Part shown: positions 36,293-45,183 of the stretch, piece after piece
How positions within the stretch are numbered: the stretch's first letter is position 1
Layout of the letters: the number at the start of each line of letters is the position of its first letter
Origin: Williamsia deligens
GTDB lineage: Bacteria > Actinomycetota > Actinomycetes > Mycobacteriales > Mycobacteriaceae
DNA: 64,000 bases
Assembly: GCF_024171765.1 (NCBI RefSeq)
Contig: NZ_JAMTCI010000001.1
Span: 558,001 to 622,000 of the forward strand
Reading direction: 5' to 3'
Program-made: the position numbers and the translations under genes
Notes under the pieces: model-generated
Told to the model about the DNA's origin: nothing
Databases searched by the model: none
What the model saw: the letters and a program-made list of their open reading frames with translations, nothing else

Positions 36293-36841
36293 TCAGGCGC
36301 TTTTGGTGGCCTCGATCTCGAGGGAGATGGTCACCTTGTCGCCGACGACGGTCCCGCCGGTCTCCAGCGGCATGTCGATGCTGATGCCGAAGTCCTTGCG
36401 GTTCAGCTCGATCGACGCCTCGAAGCCCGCGACCTCGCCGTGGCCCATGCCCGGGTTGACGCCGTTGAACTCCAGCGGCATCGACACCGACTGGGTGACG
36501 CCACGCAGGGTGAAGTCACCGGTCAACACGTAGTCGCCGTTGTCGCCGGTGACCGACGTCGAGACGAAGGTGGCGGTGGGGTGGTTGTCGGCGTCGAAGA
36601 AGTCGGCCGAGCGGATGTGGCCGTCGCGCTGCTCGTTCTTGGTGTTGATCGAGCGCACGTCGATCTCGGCGCGCACGGACGGGGTGCCGTCCTCGGCGAT
36701 GGTGATCGCGCCGCTGAACGTGTCGAACGTGCCGCGGACCTTGCTGACCATGAGGTGACGGACCGAGAAACCGATCGCCGAGTGGGTCGGGTCGATGGTC
36801 CAGGTTCCGGCGCTGAGCCCGGCTGCGGTGGCGGTGGTCAT
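36293..36841 (-). CDS. YceI-family lipocalin-like protein
   Basis: A 182-residue YceI-domain protein: a lipocalin-like barrel that binds polyprenoid or similar hydrophobic compounds. Family strings are GTWTIDPTHSAIGFSVRHLMVSKVRG cut into its two halves (TWTIDPTHSAIGF and VRHLMVSKVRG), DSxxT-like NEQRDGHIRSADFFD and TGDFTLRGVTQSVSMPLEF. Unlike E. coli YceI it has no clear signal peptide. ATG 36841 has GAGGAG 5 nt upstream. A -10-like TATGCT (36889-36894, complement) and the CGGACCACGGTCCG palindrome lie upstream, linking it to the luciferase-like gene in a possible regulon. Confidence 0.9.
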   Translation of the reverse strand: MTTATAAGLSAGTWTIDPTHSAIGFSVRHLMVSKVRGTFDTFSGAITIAEDGTPSVRAEIDVRSINTKNEQRDGHIRSADFFDADNHPTATFVSTSVTGDNGDYVLTGDFTLRGVTQSVSMPLEFNGVNPGMGHGEVAGFEASIELNRKDFGISIDMPLETGGTVVGDKVTISLEIEATKSA

Positions 36842-36896
36842 GGTGACTCCTCGAGATGGGTGGGGCCGGCCTGCCCGGTCCGACAGGGAGCATAAG

Positions 36897-36910
36897 CGGA
36901 CCACGGTCCG
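36897..36910. promoter_or_regulatory. Operator-like palindrome at yceI promoter
   Basis: CGGACCACGGTCCG is a 14-bp palindrome with one mismatched central pair, 2 bp upstream of the presumed -10 TATGCT of yceI. It matches the GGACCGCGGTCC palindrome at 32606-32617 in sequence and in position relative to the -10. Confidence 0.6.
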
Positions 36911-36912
36911 AT

Positions 36913-37779
36913 TCATTCCACCACGTGACCGGGATCACAGTCGAGCACCTCGCGCACCCTGCGGGGCGGTCGTCCGAGCAGCTGCGACAGGAGAGGGTCG
37001 ACCCCGGCGAAGTATCCCTGCTCCGCCGCCTGGAACATCCCCAGCGTGAAGCGCGCCTGCGGTTCGGGCATGCCTGCTGCCACCTTGTCGGCCACCCATC
37101 GCTCGGGTTCGACGACCTCGACGCGGATCGGGCGCCCGACGACCTCGGACGCGATCGATGCGACCTCGGCGAAGGTGTGCGCCTGCGCCGCGGTGAGGGT
37201 GACCGCGCCGTCGTGGGATCCCTCGTCGAGGAGGACGGCAGCAGCCGCCTCCGCGGAGTCCTCGCGCCATGTCCATGACACGGGGCCGTCCGCCGGGACG
37301 ACGATGACGCCGGTCTCGCGCCAGGGCCCGGCGAGCAGGTCGAGACTGTGGGCGTAGAAGCCGTTGCGCAGCGACGTCCAGGGCAGCCCGCTCTCGGCGA
37401 GCAGGCTCTCCGTCGCCGCGTGATCGCGCGCCGGACCGAACGGACTGTCGGGCGCGGCGCCCTGATGACTCGTGTAGAGGACGCGACCCACCCGGGCCGC
37501 CACCGCCGCGTCGACGGCGGCACCGTGCAGCGCCACCGCGTCGGCGAACGGGTCGTTGGACGACACGAGCAGCAGCTGGTCGGCACCGTCGAACGCCGCA
37601 GGCAGCGACGAGGGATCGGCGTAGTCGCCGCGACGGACCTCGACCCCGCGGTCGGAGAACTCACGGGCCCGGTCGGGGTCACGCGTGACGACGGCGAGGG
37701 ATGACGCCGGCACACGGTCGAGTAGATGCCGGACGGTGGCGCCGTTGAGAGCGCCGGTCGCCCCGGTGATGACGATCAT
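36913..37779 (-). CDS. NmrA-like NAD(P)-binding protein
   Basis: A 288-residue atypical SDR (NmrA/QOR2-like). The cofactor motif is ITGATGALNGATVRHLL (residues 4-20), and an LLLVSSNDP stretch follows the acidic-loop region; no Tyr-x3-Lys catalytic motif is present, so it may be a redox sensor or quinone reductase. ATG 37779 has AGGAG 6 nt upstream. It is divergent from a TetR-family gene, with several inverted repeats between, so it is probably the TetR target. Confidence 0.85.
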   Translation of the reverse strand: MIVITGATGALNGATVRHLLDRVPASSLAVVTRDPDRAREFSDRGVEVRRGDYADPSSLPAAFDGADQLLLVSSNDPFADAVALHGAAVDAAVAARVGRVLYTSHQGAAPDSPFGPARDHAATESLLAESGLPWTSLRNGFYAHSLDLLAGPWRETGVIVVPADGPVSWTWREDSAEAAAAVLLDEGSHDGAVTLTAAQAHTFAEVASIASEVVGRPIRVEVVEPERWVADKVAAGMPEPQARFTLGMFQAAEQGYFAGVDPLLSQLLGRPPRRVREVLDCDPGHVVE

Positions 37780-37802
37780 GGTTCTCCTATCGATGACAAC
37801 AC

Positions 37803-37820
37803 ATCGGCGATATCACCGAT
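37803..37820. promoter_or_regulatory. TetR operator, NmrA/TetR intergenic
   Basis: ATCGGCGATATCACCGAT is an 18-bp inverted repeat with one mismatched pair. Downstream, CGATAAC (37817-37823) and GTTATCG (37844-37850) form a second inverted pair, and CGGTAACAGAGAACCG a third; these cover the TetR -10 TATCGT. At least one should be the TetR binding site. Confidence 0.6.
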
Positions 37821-37857
37821 AACATCGACGGTAACAGAGAACCGTTATCGTTGGATC

Positions 37858-38592
37858 GTGACCTCCACCGACGACGCAGGCGCCCGGGACACCACCCGCG
37901 ACCGGATCATCGGCGCCGCCGCCGAACTCCTCGCCGAGCACGGTCCGGCCGCCGTGACCACCCGTGGTGTGGCGCACGCGGCCGCGGTGCAGCCGCCGAC
38001 GATCTACCGACTCTTCGGCGACAAGGACGGGCTGCTCGAGGCGGTCGCCGAGCACGTCATGGCGGACTTCGTGGCACGCAAGGCGGCGGCGGTGGCCGCC
38101 GACGACCGGATCGACCCGGTGGTCGACCTCCGCGACGGGTGGTTCCGGCAGGTCGAGTTCGGGCTCGCGCACCCCGCGCTGTACCACCTGTTCAGCGACC
38201 CCGACCGCGTCGCACGGTCGCCGGCCACCCGCGAGGGGTACAGGGTCCTCGCCGAGCGCGTTCGGCGGGTGGCGGCCGCAGGACGACTGCGCGTCGACGA
38301 GTCACGGGCCGCGGACATGCTGTCGGCGACCGGCAACGGCGCCATCCGGATCCTGCTGTCCACGCCGGACGCCTCCGCGCACTCCACCCTGGCCGACGAC
38401 CTCTGGGACGCGGTGGCCGCCGCGATCCTGACCGAGGCGCCCGACGACACGACGGACGCCGTGACCGCGGCCGTCATCGCATTTCGCACGGTCGCACCCC
38501 ACGTCACCGGTCTGAGCGACGCCGAGCGACTGCTGTTGACCGACTGGCTGGACCGCATCATCGCCACCGGGGGCGCCGCCGACGTCGGGTGA
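37858..38592 (+). CDS. TetR-family regulator
   Basis: A 244-residue TetR-type regulator. The helix-turn-helix is in VTTRGVAHAAAVQPPTIYRLF (about residues 35-55), followed by GDKDGLLEAVAEHV. The C-terminal domain is larger than usual. GTG 37858 lies 6 nt after TATCGT (37846-37851), a leaderless arrangement. It shares its 78-bp upstream region, full of inverted repeats, with the NmrA-like gene, the likely target. Inducer unknown. Confidence 0.87.
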   Translation: MTSTDDAGARDTTRDRIIGAAAELLAEHGPAAVTTRGVAHAAAVQPPTIYRLFGDKDGLLEAVAEHVMADFVARKAAAVAADDRIDPVVDLRDGWFRQVEFGLAHPALYHLFSDPDRVARSPATREGYRVLAERVRRVAAAGRLRVDESRAADMLSATGNGAIRILLSTPDASAHSTLADDLWDAVAAAILTEAPDDTTDAVTAAVIAFRTVAPHVTGLSDAERLLLTDWLDRIIATGGAADVG

Positions 38593-38595
38593 TGC

Positions 38596-39186
38596 TCAGC
38601 GCCAGGCGAACACCGGCTGCTCGAGGTCGGCCACGCGCGTCTGACGACCCGCCACCACCTCGGCGAACTGGTAGATCACGGCCGCGGTCGGCGCGTGGAT
38701 GAGCGCGTCGAGCATCGGCAACTGGATCACCGGACGCGGCGACTCCGGGATGGACACGAAGCGTGGTGCCACCGAGATCGCGTCCATCGACGCGAAGAAG
38801 AGCTGGGCGACCTCGTCGGGGTTGGGGGTGACCTCGCGGTCCGCTCCGGCCCAGCACACGATCGGGGTGATCACGAACCCCGACCGGGTGGCGTAGTCGT
38901 CGAGTCGCCCGAGGACGGCGTCTCGTCCGACGACGACGCCGATCTCCTCGTCCATCTCCCGCAGGGCGGCGTCCACCGCGTCCTCACCGGGGTCGATGCT
39001 GCCGCCGGGCAGCGCGTACTGGCCGGGGTGGGCACGCATGCGGTCCGGGCGCTTCATCACCCATATGCCGCACTCCCCCGCCACGCTCGTGACGGCGACG
39101 GCCACCGCGGCACGGCGCGCGTCCGGCAGATCGATGTGGTGGACGTCGAGTGCCGCCAGTCGTGCGGCGATGTCGTCGGGGGTCAC
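38596..39186 (-). CDS. NUDIX hydrolase
   Basis: A 196-residue NUDIX-superfamily pyrophosphohydrolase. The NUDIX box [18 protein letters not shown] plus DEEIGV (61-84) is complete (Gx5Ex7REUxEExGU). The sequence [20 protein letters not shown] fits the CoA pyrophosphatase-like (NudL) group, but substrate is unproven. GTG 39186 overlaps the GAF-ANTAR stop by 4 nt, so the two are co-translated. Confidence 0.87.
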   Translation of the reverse strand: MTPDDIAARLAALDVHHIDLPDARRAAVAVAVTSVAGECGIWVMKRPDRMRAHPGQYALPGGSIDPGEDAVDAALREMDEEIGVVVGRDAVLGRLDDYATRSGFVITPIVCWAGADREVTPNPDEVAQLFFASMDAISVAPRFVSIPESPRPVIQLPMLDALIHAPTAAVIYQFAEVVAGRQTRVADLEQPVFAWR

Positions 39187-39986
39187 CCGGTCACTGTGCA
39201 CCCTGCGGCGTCGAGGCCCTCGGACCCCTCCCGTGCGGGATGGTCGATGTCGACGAGCCGACGGGCGACCACGGCGACGGGGGTGTTCGTCTCCTGTGAC
39301 AGGCGGGCCAGGATGGCGAATGCGCGGTCGGCGTCGACGTCGAAGCGCTCCATCACCATCCCCTTGGCCTGCCCGATCACGTCGCGCGACGCCAGCGCCT
39401 GCGTGAACTGGTCCGCGCGACGGGCCGTGGACACCGCGACCGCGGCGTGCACACCGAGCAGCGACGCCAGCTCGGCGTCCGCGCGACGGAACGCGTGGCG
39501 ACGTTCGGAGTGCAGCACCAGGATCCCGAGGTCGCGGTCGGCCAACGCGATGCGGACACACAGCATGGACTTGATCGGCGTCCTCGCGCGGACCAGCGCC
39601 ATGAGGTCGGGCCAGCGGGGTTCGGTGTCGACGTCGTCGACGAGGACTTCCCTCCCGCCGACCACCGCATCGATGCCGGGTCCCGAGCCGGAGTCCCACT
39701 GGGTGTCGGCGAACAGCTGCGAGAGCTCCCCGCCGGCCACCGTCCGTTCGCGCCGCACGCGCCCGAACCGATCCCGGTGCACGAGCGAGAGGGACACGTG
39801 GTCGACCTGGGGGAGGATCGTCCGCGCCGACGCGGTGATGGAGTCCAGGACCTCGTCCATCGACGGTGTCGGACCACCCGCCCCCTGCGCCGCCGCCGAC
39901 ATCCGCGCGATCTCGGCGTGCGCGTGCACGGCCGGCGTCATCGCTGACAGCTCCTCGAACAGGTTGATCGAGTCGGTACTCACCAC
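39183..39986 (-). CDS. GAF-ANTAR RNA-binding regulator
   Basis: A 267-residue regulator with a GAF sensory domain (about residues 45-190: [26 protein letters not shown] ... split around [11 protein letters not shown]) and a C-terminal ANTAR domain (205-255: [20 protein letters not shown], then [20 protein letters not shown]). ANTAR domains bind paired hairpins in nascent RNA and block termination; in actinobacteria GAF-ANTAR proteins respond to stress or redox signals. The start is GTG 39986, followed directly by a second GTG; no ribosome-binding site is evident. It is cotranscribed with the NUDIX gene. The RNA targets are not identifiable here. Confidence 0.87.
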   Translation of the reverse strand: MVSTDSINLFEELSAMTPAVHAHAEIARMSAAAQGAGGPTPSMDEVLDSITASARTILPQVDHVSLSLVHRDRFGRVRRERTVAGGELSQLFADTQWDSGSGPGIDAVVGGREVLVDDVDTEPRWPDLMALVRARTPIKSMLCVRIALADRDLGILVLHSERRHAFRRADAELASLLGVHAAVAVSTARRADQFTQALASRDVIGQAKGMVMERFDVDADRAFAILARLSQETNTPVAVVARRLVDIDHPAREGSEGLDAAGCTVTG

Positions 39987-40087
39987 ATCACCACCAGGGT
40001 TCGCGTCCGCCCCATTGTGTCAGCGCACGAACACAGCGGTCCAGCGTTTGACCGTATCCAAAGAATCACGCGTGCAACATGTCTGCG

Positions 40088-40921
40088 TCAGAGAACGGCG
40101 ATGTGACCGTCGACCGTGCGTTCCAGGAGGCCGTCGTCCTCGAACGCCGACAACCATCCCTCCATCGGCCACCGGCCCCAACGCCTGTGGAAGATCGACG
40201 AATTCGCCACGATGTCGTCGAGGTGCTCGACCGGGGGGCGCGACACCGGGTGGTGTTGGTGGTACGCGTGCGCACCGCCCACCCACCGGATGCCGGTGCC
40301 ATCCCGCACCGCCGTCGCGGCGAAATCGGTGTCCTCACAGCCGTATCCCGCGTACTCGGCGCAGAATCCCCCGACGTCGTCGAAGACCGACGGCGCCACC
40401 GCGAACGACAGCGACCAGAACAGGTCGGGATTCTCGGCGGGGACCAACTCCCCTGCAGCCGGCGCAGGGCGCGCCGGGTGCGGGTGGGTGTGTGCGGTCC
40501 AGTCGGCGGGCCAGTCGGCACCCGGGACACCCGGGGGCAGGTAGGTGACCGGGCCGCAGAGGATCTCGCCCGGGACACGCGCAGCGGCGTCCGCATATCG
40601 GGCGATCAGGTCCGGGCCGGGGATGCAGTCCACGTCCAGGAAGACCAGCAGCGTGGCACCCATCGCACCGGCCGCGGCCGCGCCGACGTTGCGGGCGCGT
40701 GCCAGGGGCAGGCGGCCGTCCGCATCGGGCCGGCAGGCGACGACAACCGAGGGCAGCGGGTTCTCCGCGACGACGGCATCGATGTCGGGGTCGTCCATGG
40801 CCACCACGACGTGGACGAACGGCGGCACGGTCGACGCGGCGAGACCCCGCCTCTGCGCCCGCAGGTGTTGGTGGCGACCGCGGACCACGGTCACCACGAC
40901 GATCCGGGAGGCGCCGGTCAT
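40088..40921 (-). CDS. Family 2 glycosyltransferase
   Basis: A 277-residue GT-A-fold glycosyltransferase (GT2-like). It has the DXD-type motif LDVDCIPGPD (near residue 95), PLARARNVGAAAAG for nucleotide-sugar binding and the EYAGYGCEDTDFAATA motif (GxEDxD, catalytic acid region) seen in galactosyltransferase-like GT2 enzymes. It is the last gene of the four-gene minus-strand arm of the glycan island, coupled to the upstream gene by ATGA overlap. Sugar donor and acceptor unknown; no membrane helix, so it acts in the cytosol. Confidence 0.85.
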   Translation of the reverse strand: MTGASRIVVVTVVRGRHQHLRAQRRGLAASTVPPFVHVVVAMDDPDIDAVVAENPLPSVVVACRPDADGRLPLARARNVGAAAAGAMGATLLVFLDVDCIPGPDLIARYADAAARVPGEILCGPVTYLPPGVPGADWPADWTAHTHPHPARPAPAAGELVPAENPDLFWSLSFAVAPSVFDDVGGFCAEYAGYGCEDTDFAATAVRDGTGIRWVGGAHAYHQHHPVSRPPVEHLDDIVANSSIFHRRWGRWPMEGWLSAFEDDGLLERTVDGHIAVL

Positions 40922-41901
40922 CCGGCCACACCGGCGATCGCTGCGGCGGCACGGGTCGCCGCACCCGACGTCCGCAGATCGGACCAGCGCGACGCACCGA
41001 TCGCCAACGCGTCGTCGAGGGCGTCCGAGATCGCTGACGGGGCAGGCCAGTCGTCGCGCACCGCAGCGACACGGTGCTCCGCGAGTGCCGTGGCGGTCCG
41101 GGACTGCTCGGCGAACGGTCGCTCACGGGGCACCACCACGGCCGGTCGGCCGGATGCGGCCACGTCGGCGACAGCGTTCTGTCCTGCGTGGGTCACCACC
41201 ACGGCGGCCTCGGTCAGCACCGGCCAGACGTCGTCGGTCCACGGCGCGCCGGTGGCCCCGACGGCGCGGAACGCGAACCGGGAGTCGGCTCGGGCCCACT
41301 GCTCGACCGCCTGCAGCGTCATCGCCCCGCCGCCGGCGCCGCCCAGGACGGCCACGGTCGGTGTGGTCGACAGCGGTCGTGCGGACGGCGCGCGGCCGTC
41401 GAAACGACTGATGCTGCCGACCCAGGTGGTCTTGTCCGCCCGTGCGGCCAGCCACTGCGGGTCGTACACGTCCCTCGACCACGGGGCGACGATCGCGGTG
41501 GCCATGTCGTAGGCCAGCGCATGCGCGGTGTCGTCGCGATCGCCGGGCATGGCCATCACCACCACCGGGACACCCATGAGCCGGACGAAGGCGGCGACCT
41601 CGACCGACACGTCGACGACCACGAGCGACGGCTGTGTGCGGTCGATCCAGTCGGCGATCGCCGCCATCCGCGCGGTCATGCCCGGAGTCCGTAGGGGCGC
41701 CCAGTGGACGACACCGCCGGCGGTGGGATCGGCCGCGTCGGGGCCGGTGTCCATCGGCAGCGTCACCCACACGGCCGCCGCGTGTCCTGTGGGACGGGCG
41801 CGGGACGACAGCACCGTGACGGGCTCGTCGAGTGCGCGGGCGATCGAGTCGGCGCGGTGTGCGTGACCCATCCCCTGGTGGTGGACGTACCAGCCGATCA
41901 C
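40918..41901 (-). CDS. GT-B glycosyltransferase (MurG/GT28-like)
   Basis: A 327-residue GT-B-fold glycosyltransferase. The N-terminal loop is HHQGMGHAHRADSIARAL (Gly-rich, like MurG/UDP-glucosyltransferase-like enzymes). The C-terminal nucleotide-binding half has AVLGGAGGGAMTLQAV, VVVTHAGQNAVADVAASGRPAVVVP (the THxGxN switch) and PRERPFAEQ. GTG 41901 overlaps the upstream stop by 4 nt and the stop overlaps the GT2 gene, so it belongs to the four-gene arm. Substrates unknown. Confidence 0.82.
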   Translation of the reverse strand: MIGWYVHHQGMGHAHRADSIARALDEPVTVLSSRARPTGHAAAVWVTLPMDTGPDAADPTAGGVVHWAPLRTPGMTARMAAIADWIDRTQPSLVVVDVSVEVAAFVRLMGVPVVVMAMPGDRDDTAHALAYDMATAIVAPWSRDVYDPQWLAARADKTTWVGSISRFDGRAPSARPLSTTPTVAVLGGAGGGAMTLQAVEQWARADSRFAFRAVGATGAPWTDDVWPVLTEAAVVVTHAGQNAVADVAASGRPAVVVPRERPFAEQSRTATALAEHRVAAVRDDWPAPSAISDALDDALAIGASRWSDLRTSGAATRAAAAIAGVAG

Positions 41902-43010
41902 GCGATCGACCTCACGTCGGCGGTGTCGGCCAGGCGCGCTCGGCGCAGGACCCGCCGGTAGAGCGCCTCATACGCGTCCACCATGCGCGTCGACGAGCAG
42001 CACGTCTCGGCCCGCCGGCGGGCAGCCGATCGCGACAGTCGCGCGGCCCGCGGGATGGCGGCGGCGAGGGCGTCGACGTCGTCGGCGGGGGCCAGCACCC
42101 CGCACTCGTCGTCGACGATCTCGGGGATCCCGCCGCGGCTGAACGCGGCGACGGGCGTGCCGCACGCCAGCGCTTCGGCGACGACCAGGCCGTACGGCTC
42201 GGCCCACACCGGGGTGACCAGGGCCACCGACGACGACCCGACCAACCGCGCGAGGTCGGCGCGGCCGAGGTGACCGACGTACTCGACACTGTCGCCGAGC
42301 CGCGGGGCGACCTGGGCGTCGAAGTACTCGGGGTCGTACACGGGACCGGCGACCCGCAGGTGGATCCCCGCACGGCGCGCTGCGTCGATGGCGAGGTGGG
42401 TGCCCTTCTCGGGGGTGATGCGCCCCGACCAGACGGCCGAGTCGCCCCCCGGACCCTCCGGCCAGTCCTCGAGCGGGATCCCGTTGCGGATCACGGCGGC
42501 GTCGGGCACCACCGTCGCCCACTCGCGCGCATTGAACGCGCTGACGGCGGCGAACGTGTTGACGTCCCGCGGCGCCAGTGCGATGGCGGACTCCAGCCAC
42601 GGGACGGGCGGTGTGTGCAGGGTGGTGATCATCGGCATCGGCAGCGTCGCCGACATCGCCGGCGGCAGGTAGTGCAGCGAGTGGTTGTGGATGATGTCGA
42701 AGGACTCGCCCAGCTCGCCGGCGAGATCCATCATCACGCCGAGGTAGGCGTGGTGCTCGCGGATCGCGGTCGGGGTCATCACCGGGTCGACGAGGGACGC
42801 CGGACTCAGATCCAGTGTGTGCACGGGCAGCACATCCGTGTCGCGGTCGAGCGAGGATCCCGGGGCGGCGAACAGGCTGACCTGGTGGCCACGGTCACGC
42901 AACGCACGCGAGAGGTTGTAGACGTGCGCCTCGAGCCCACCCGCGAAGGGTTGCTCGATCGGGAAGCTGGACGAGGCGAGGACGGCGATCCTCAACGGGG
43001 TGGCCATCAT
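41898..43010 (-). CDS. Family 4 glycosyltransferase
   Basis: A 370-residue GT4-type retaining glycosyltransferase. The N-terminal Rossmann half begins LRIAVLASSSFPIEQPFAGGLEAHV; the C-terminal half has WSGRITPEKGTHLAI and EPYGLVVAEALACGTPVAAF (the Ex7E motif) that binds the nucleotide sugar. ATG 43010, adjacent to a second ATG 43007, overlaps the upstream gene's stop by 4 nt, and its own stop overlaps the GT-B gene. It resembles the glucosyl/mannosyltransferases of the avian GT4 group; the sugar is not predictable. Confidence 0.87.
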   Translation of the reverse strand: MMATPLRIAVLASSSFPIEQPFAGGLEAHVYNLSRALRDRGHQVSLFAAPGSSLDRDTDVLPVHTLDLSPASLVDPVMTPTAIREHHAYLGVMMDLAGELGESFDIIHNHSLHYLPPAMSATLPMPMITTLHTPPVPWLESAIALAPRDVNTFAAVSAFNAREWATVVPDAAVIRNGIPLEDWPEGPGGDSAVWSGRITPEKGTHLAIDAARRAGIHLRVAGPVYDPEYFDAQVAPRLGDSVEYVGHLGRADLARLVGSSSVALVTPVWAEPYGLVVAEALACGTPVAAFSRGGIPEIVDDECGVLAPADDVDALAAAIPRAARLSRSAARRRAETCCSSTRMVDAYEALYRRVLRRARLADTADVRSIA

Positions 43011-44089
43011 CGGGCACCGACCAGGGCGCGCCGATAGATCGCATGATGTGCCCGGGCGACCTCGTCGCGTTCCCGCAGGCGATCGGCGGTAGCAGCGACC
43101 GACGGGTCGCCCGCTCCGGCGATCACGGCTGCGAGAGCCGCGTCCATCGATGCGGCATCGACACCGTCGCCGTCGAATCCGTATGTGGCACAGCGACGCT
43201 GCTCGTCGTAGAAGCCGCATCGCGGTGCGATCACAGGGGTGCCGACGTCGTGGCAGGCCTCGAGCCACCCCGAGTGGGTCCCGAAGCGGTACGGCAGCAC
43301 CGAGACGTCGATCTCCCGCAGATACCGCCACAGGGCGTCGTCGTCGAAACGCGGGTGCACCCGCAGTTCCACGCACTCGTCCCGCGCCATCCGCCGGAGC
43401 TCGTCGACGACGTCGGGTGCGTACCAATGACTGTCGGGATCGGTCACCGCGTCGTCGAGGTCCACGCGGAGCACGGCGTCGCCGCGTCGCATGACGATGT
43501 CCCGCAGCACCCGGGCCACCGGGAGCGGATCGATGTTCGCGCGCAGATGCTTCGCGTGCAGACCGACGACGAACCGACCGGCCCGATCGCGCGTGTCACG
43601 CTCTACTCCGAGCTCCTCGAGGGGGACCACATGCGGATGCGGGACCACGGTCACCGCGACTCCCCAGCGATCGGCGATGGCCCGGGCCGCACCCGGTGTC
43701 ACCGTGATCACCTCCACCGCGGCGGGGATCAGGACGTCGAGACGGGCGAGGTGGTCGGTGTTGTCGGCGGCGTGCGGGTTGTGCAGGTCGTGGACGGTGA
43801 GCACCAGCGGCACGTGATGACGGGCGAGGATCTCGACGGTCTGCGACAATTCGGCAGGCGTGTAGGACTCGAACCCGAAATGCACGTGCAGCACGTCGAT
43901 CTCGATGGCGTGCTCGGCGATCCAGTCCGGCCGCAACATGACCGGCGGCCACCACTGCCCGGGTGCCGTCGCCGTGGCGGGCGTCGGGTCCGGCGGGCGG
44001 ATGACGCGGTCCTCCTCGGGCACCGCGCCGACAGGCTGCAGGTGCTGCACGTACACGTGCGCGGATGGGACCGAACCGACTGTGAGCAA
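43007..44089 (-). CDS. Glycosyltransferase (GT4-like), first gene of minus arm
   Basis: A 360-residue GT-B-type glycosyltransferase: VLHVHFGFESYTPAEL and LVLTVHDLHNPHAADNTDHL in the N-terminal half, GRFVVGLHAKHLRANIDPLPV and SVLPYRFGTHSGWLEACHDVG in the C-terminal half. The Ex7E region is atypical. I prefer a TTG start at 44089, 5 nt after GAGAGG, because the 26 codons upstream (to GTG 44167) read as non-conserved and no signal precedes that GTG. It is divergent from the WcbI-like gene with 137 bp between. The four genes of this arm are all joined by 4-nt overlaps. Confidence 0.75.
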   Translation of the reverse strand: MLTVGSVPSAHVYVQHLQPVGAVPEEDRVIRPPDPTPATATAPGQWWPPVMLRPDWIAEHAIEIDVLHVHFGFESYTPAELSQTVEILARHHVPLVLTVHDLHNPHAADNTDHLARLDVLIPAAVEVITVTPGAARAIADRWGVAVTVVPHPHVVPLEELGVERDTRDRAGRFVVGLHAKHLRANIDPLPVARVLRDIVMRRGDAVLRVDLDDAVTDPDSHWYAPDVVDELRRMARDECVELRVHPRFDDDALWRYLREIDVSVLPYRFGTHSGWLEACHDVGTPVIAPRCGFYDEQRRCATYGFDGDGVDAASMDAALAAVIAGAGDPSVAATADRLRERDEVARAHHAIYRRALVGAR

Positions 44090-44226
44090 TGCGTCCTCTC
44101 GAGGCGGTGGGTGATGGCACGGGCACGAGATCACTCGTACGAGATCCGATGTGTCCGTGCGGATCACAGATGAACGACCGGTCCACCGGGTGGCGCGGAC
44201 GACGACGTCGCGCTACGTTGGCGCCG

Positions 44227-45183
44227 ATGACGACAGATGGGCGGACACGTCACTACGGCGACTTCTACGGCGTAGGGGACGAGGACGCGATGGCCGCAGG
44301 CTCGACCGAGGACCCGGCGGTGCTCGTGTGGGGCAACTGCCAGGCAGAAGCGCTCCGGGTCGTACTGAACTCTCTGAACACTACCCCCCTCCGGACCGTC
44401 CGGGTACCTCCGGTGCACGAACTCACCCCCTCCGACCTCCCCCACCTCGAACGCCTCCTCCGACGCACGCGTGCGGTTCTTTCCCAACCCGTCCGCGCCG
44501 GATATCGCGACCTGCCGATCGGCCTCGACGACCTGCGCGAACGCCTGGCGTCGGACGCCGTCGTGGTGCGTTGGCCCGTCGTCCGCTGGGCTGCGCTGCA
44601 CCCGTTCCAGGTGATCGTGCGCCACCCCGACGACCCCTCGATGGACCCCGACGGCGTCGCCTACCACGACCTGCGCACCATCGCGGCGGCCCGCGACGGT
44701 CGCGGCGCCGACGCCTCCTGGGATGTCGACGTCGCACCCGCTGCGTTCCGCGAGGCCGCGCGGATGAGCGCGGACGAGCTCCGTCGCCGCGAGCAGCGGG
44801 ACACCGACGTCGCCGTGTCCGACATCCTCGAGGCGGTCGGGGCGCAGGCCACCCACACGATCAACCACCCGCAGAACGCCGTTCTGCTCCGACTGGGTCA
44901 GCGCATCGCCGACGAACTCGGGCTGTCCGGCACTGTGGCCGACCCCGGACGCGCCCTGCTCGGTGGTGTCCGTGCTCCGGTCGAACACCGCGTGCTGTCC
45001 GCGCTCGGCCTGCAGGGTGACGGTCGACGGGACTGGCTCGTCGACGGTCGCACGGTCAGCGCCGACGAGATCCACCGCACCCAGATCGCCTTCTACGCGC
45101 GGCATCCCGGGTTCGTCGAGGCCGCGACGACACGCCACGCGGATCTGATCGACGTGCTGGGTCTGAGCCGGGCGACCGCATGA
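44227..45183 (+). CDS. WcbI-family polysaccharide biosynthesis protein
   Basis: A 318-residue protein opening with VLVWGNCQAEALRVVLNS; the GNCQ motif (Cys38) marks the WcbI family, first studied in Burkholderia capsule synthesis and proposed to be an acetyl/acyltransferase or related transferase. The rest (WPVVRWAALHPFQVIVRH, FYARHPGFVEAA) fits that family. ATG 44227 lies 7 nt after TACGTT (44214-44219), a leaderless arrangement. It starts the three-gene plus arm; its stop overlaps the next gene by 4 nt. Biochemical role is not established for this branch. Confidence 0.75.
   Translation: MTTDGRTRHYGDFYGVGDEDAMAAGSTEDPAVLVWGNCQAEALRVVLNSLNTTPLRTVRVPPVHELTPSDLPHLERLLRRTRAVLSQPVRAGYRDLPIGLDDLRERLASDAVVVRWPVVRWAALHPFQVIVRHPDDPSMDPDGVAYHDLRTIAAARDGRGADASWDVDVAPAAFREAARMSADELRRREQRDTDVAVSDILEAVGAQATHTINHPQNAVLLRLGQRIADELGLSGTVADPGRALLGGVRAPVEHRVLSALGLQGDGRRDWLVDGRTVSADEIHRTQIAFYARHPGFVEAATTRHADLIDVLGLSRATA

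Noticed and set aside
39183-39986. ANTAR target hairpins near the GAF-ANTAR gene
   Set aside because: I looked for paired hairpins with a conserved loop in the flanking leaders and found none I could support.
40020-40087. Terminator or regulatory RNA between the GAF-ANTAR and GT2 genes
   Set aside because: No stable inverted repeat was found, so nothing is annotated there.
44089-44167. GTG 44167 as the start of the first glycosyltransferase
   Set aside because: No ribosome-binding site or -10 hexamer; the extra 26 residues look non-conserved, while TTG 44089 has GAGAGG at 5 nt.
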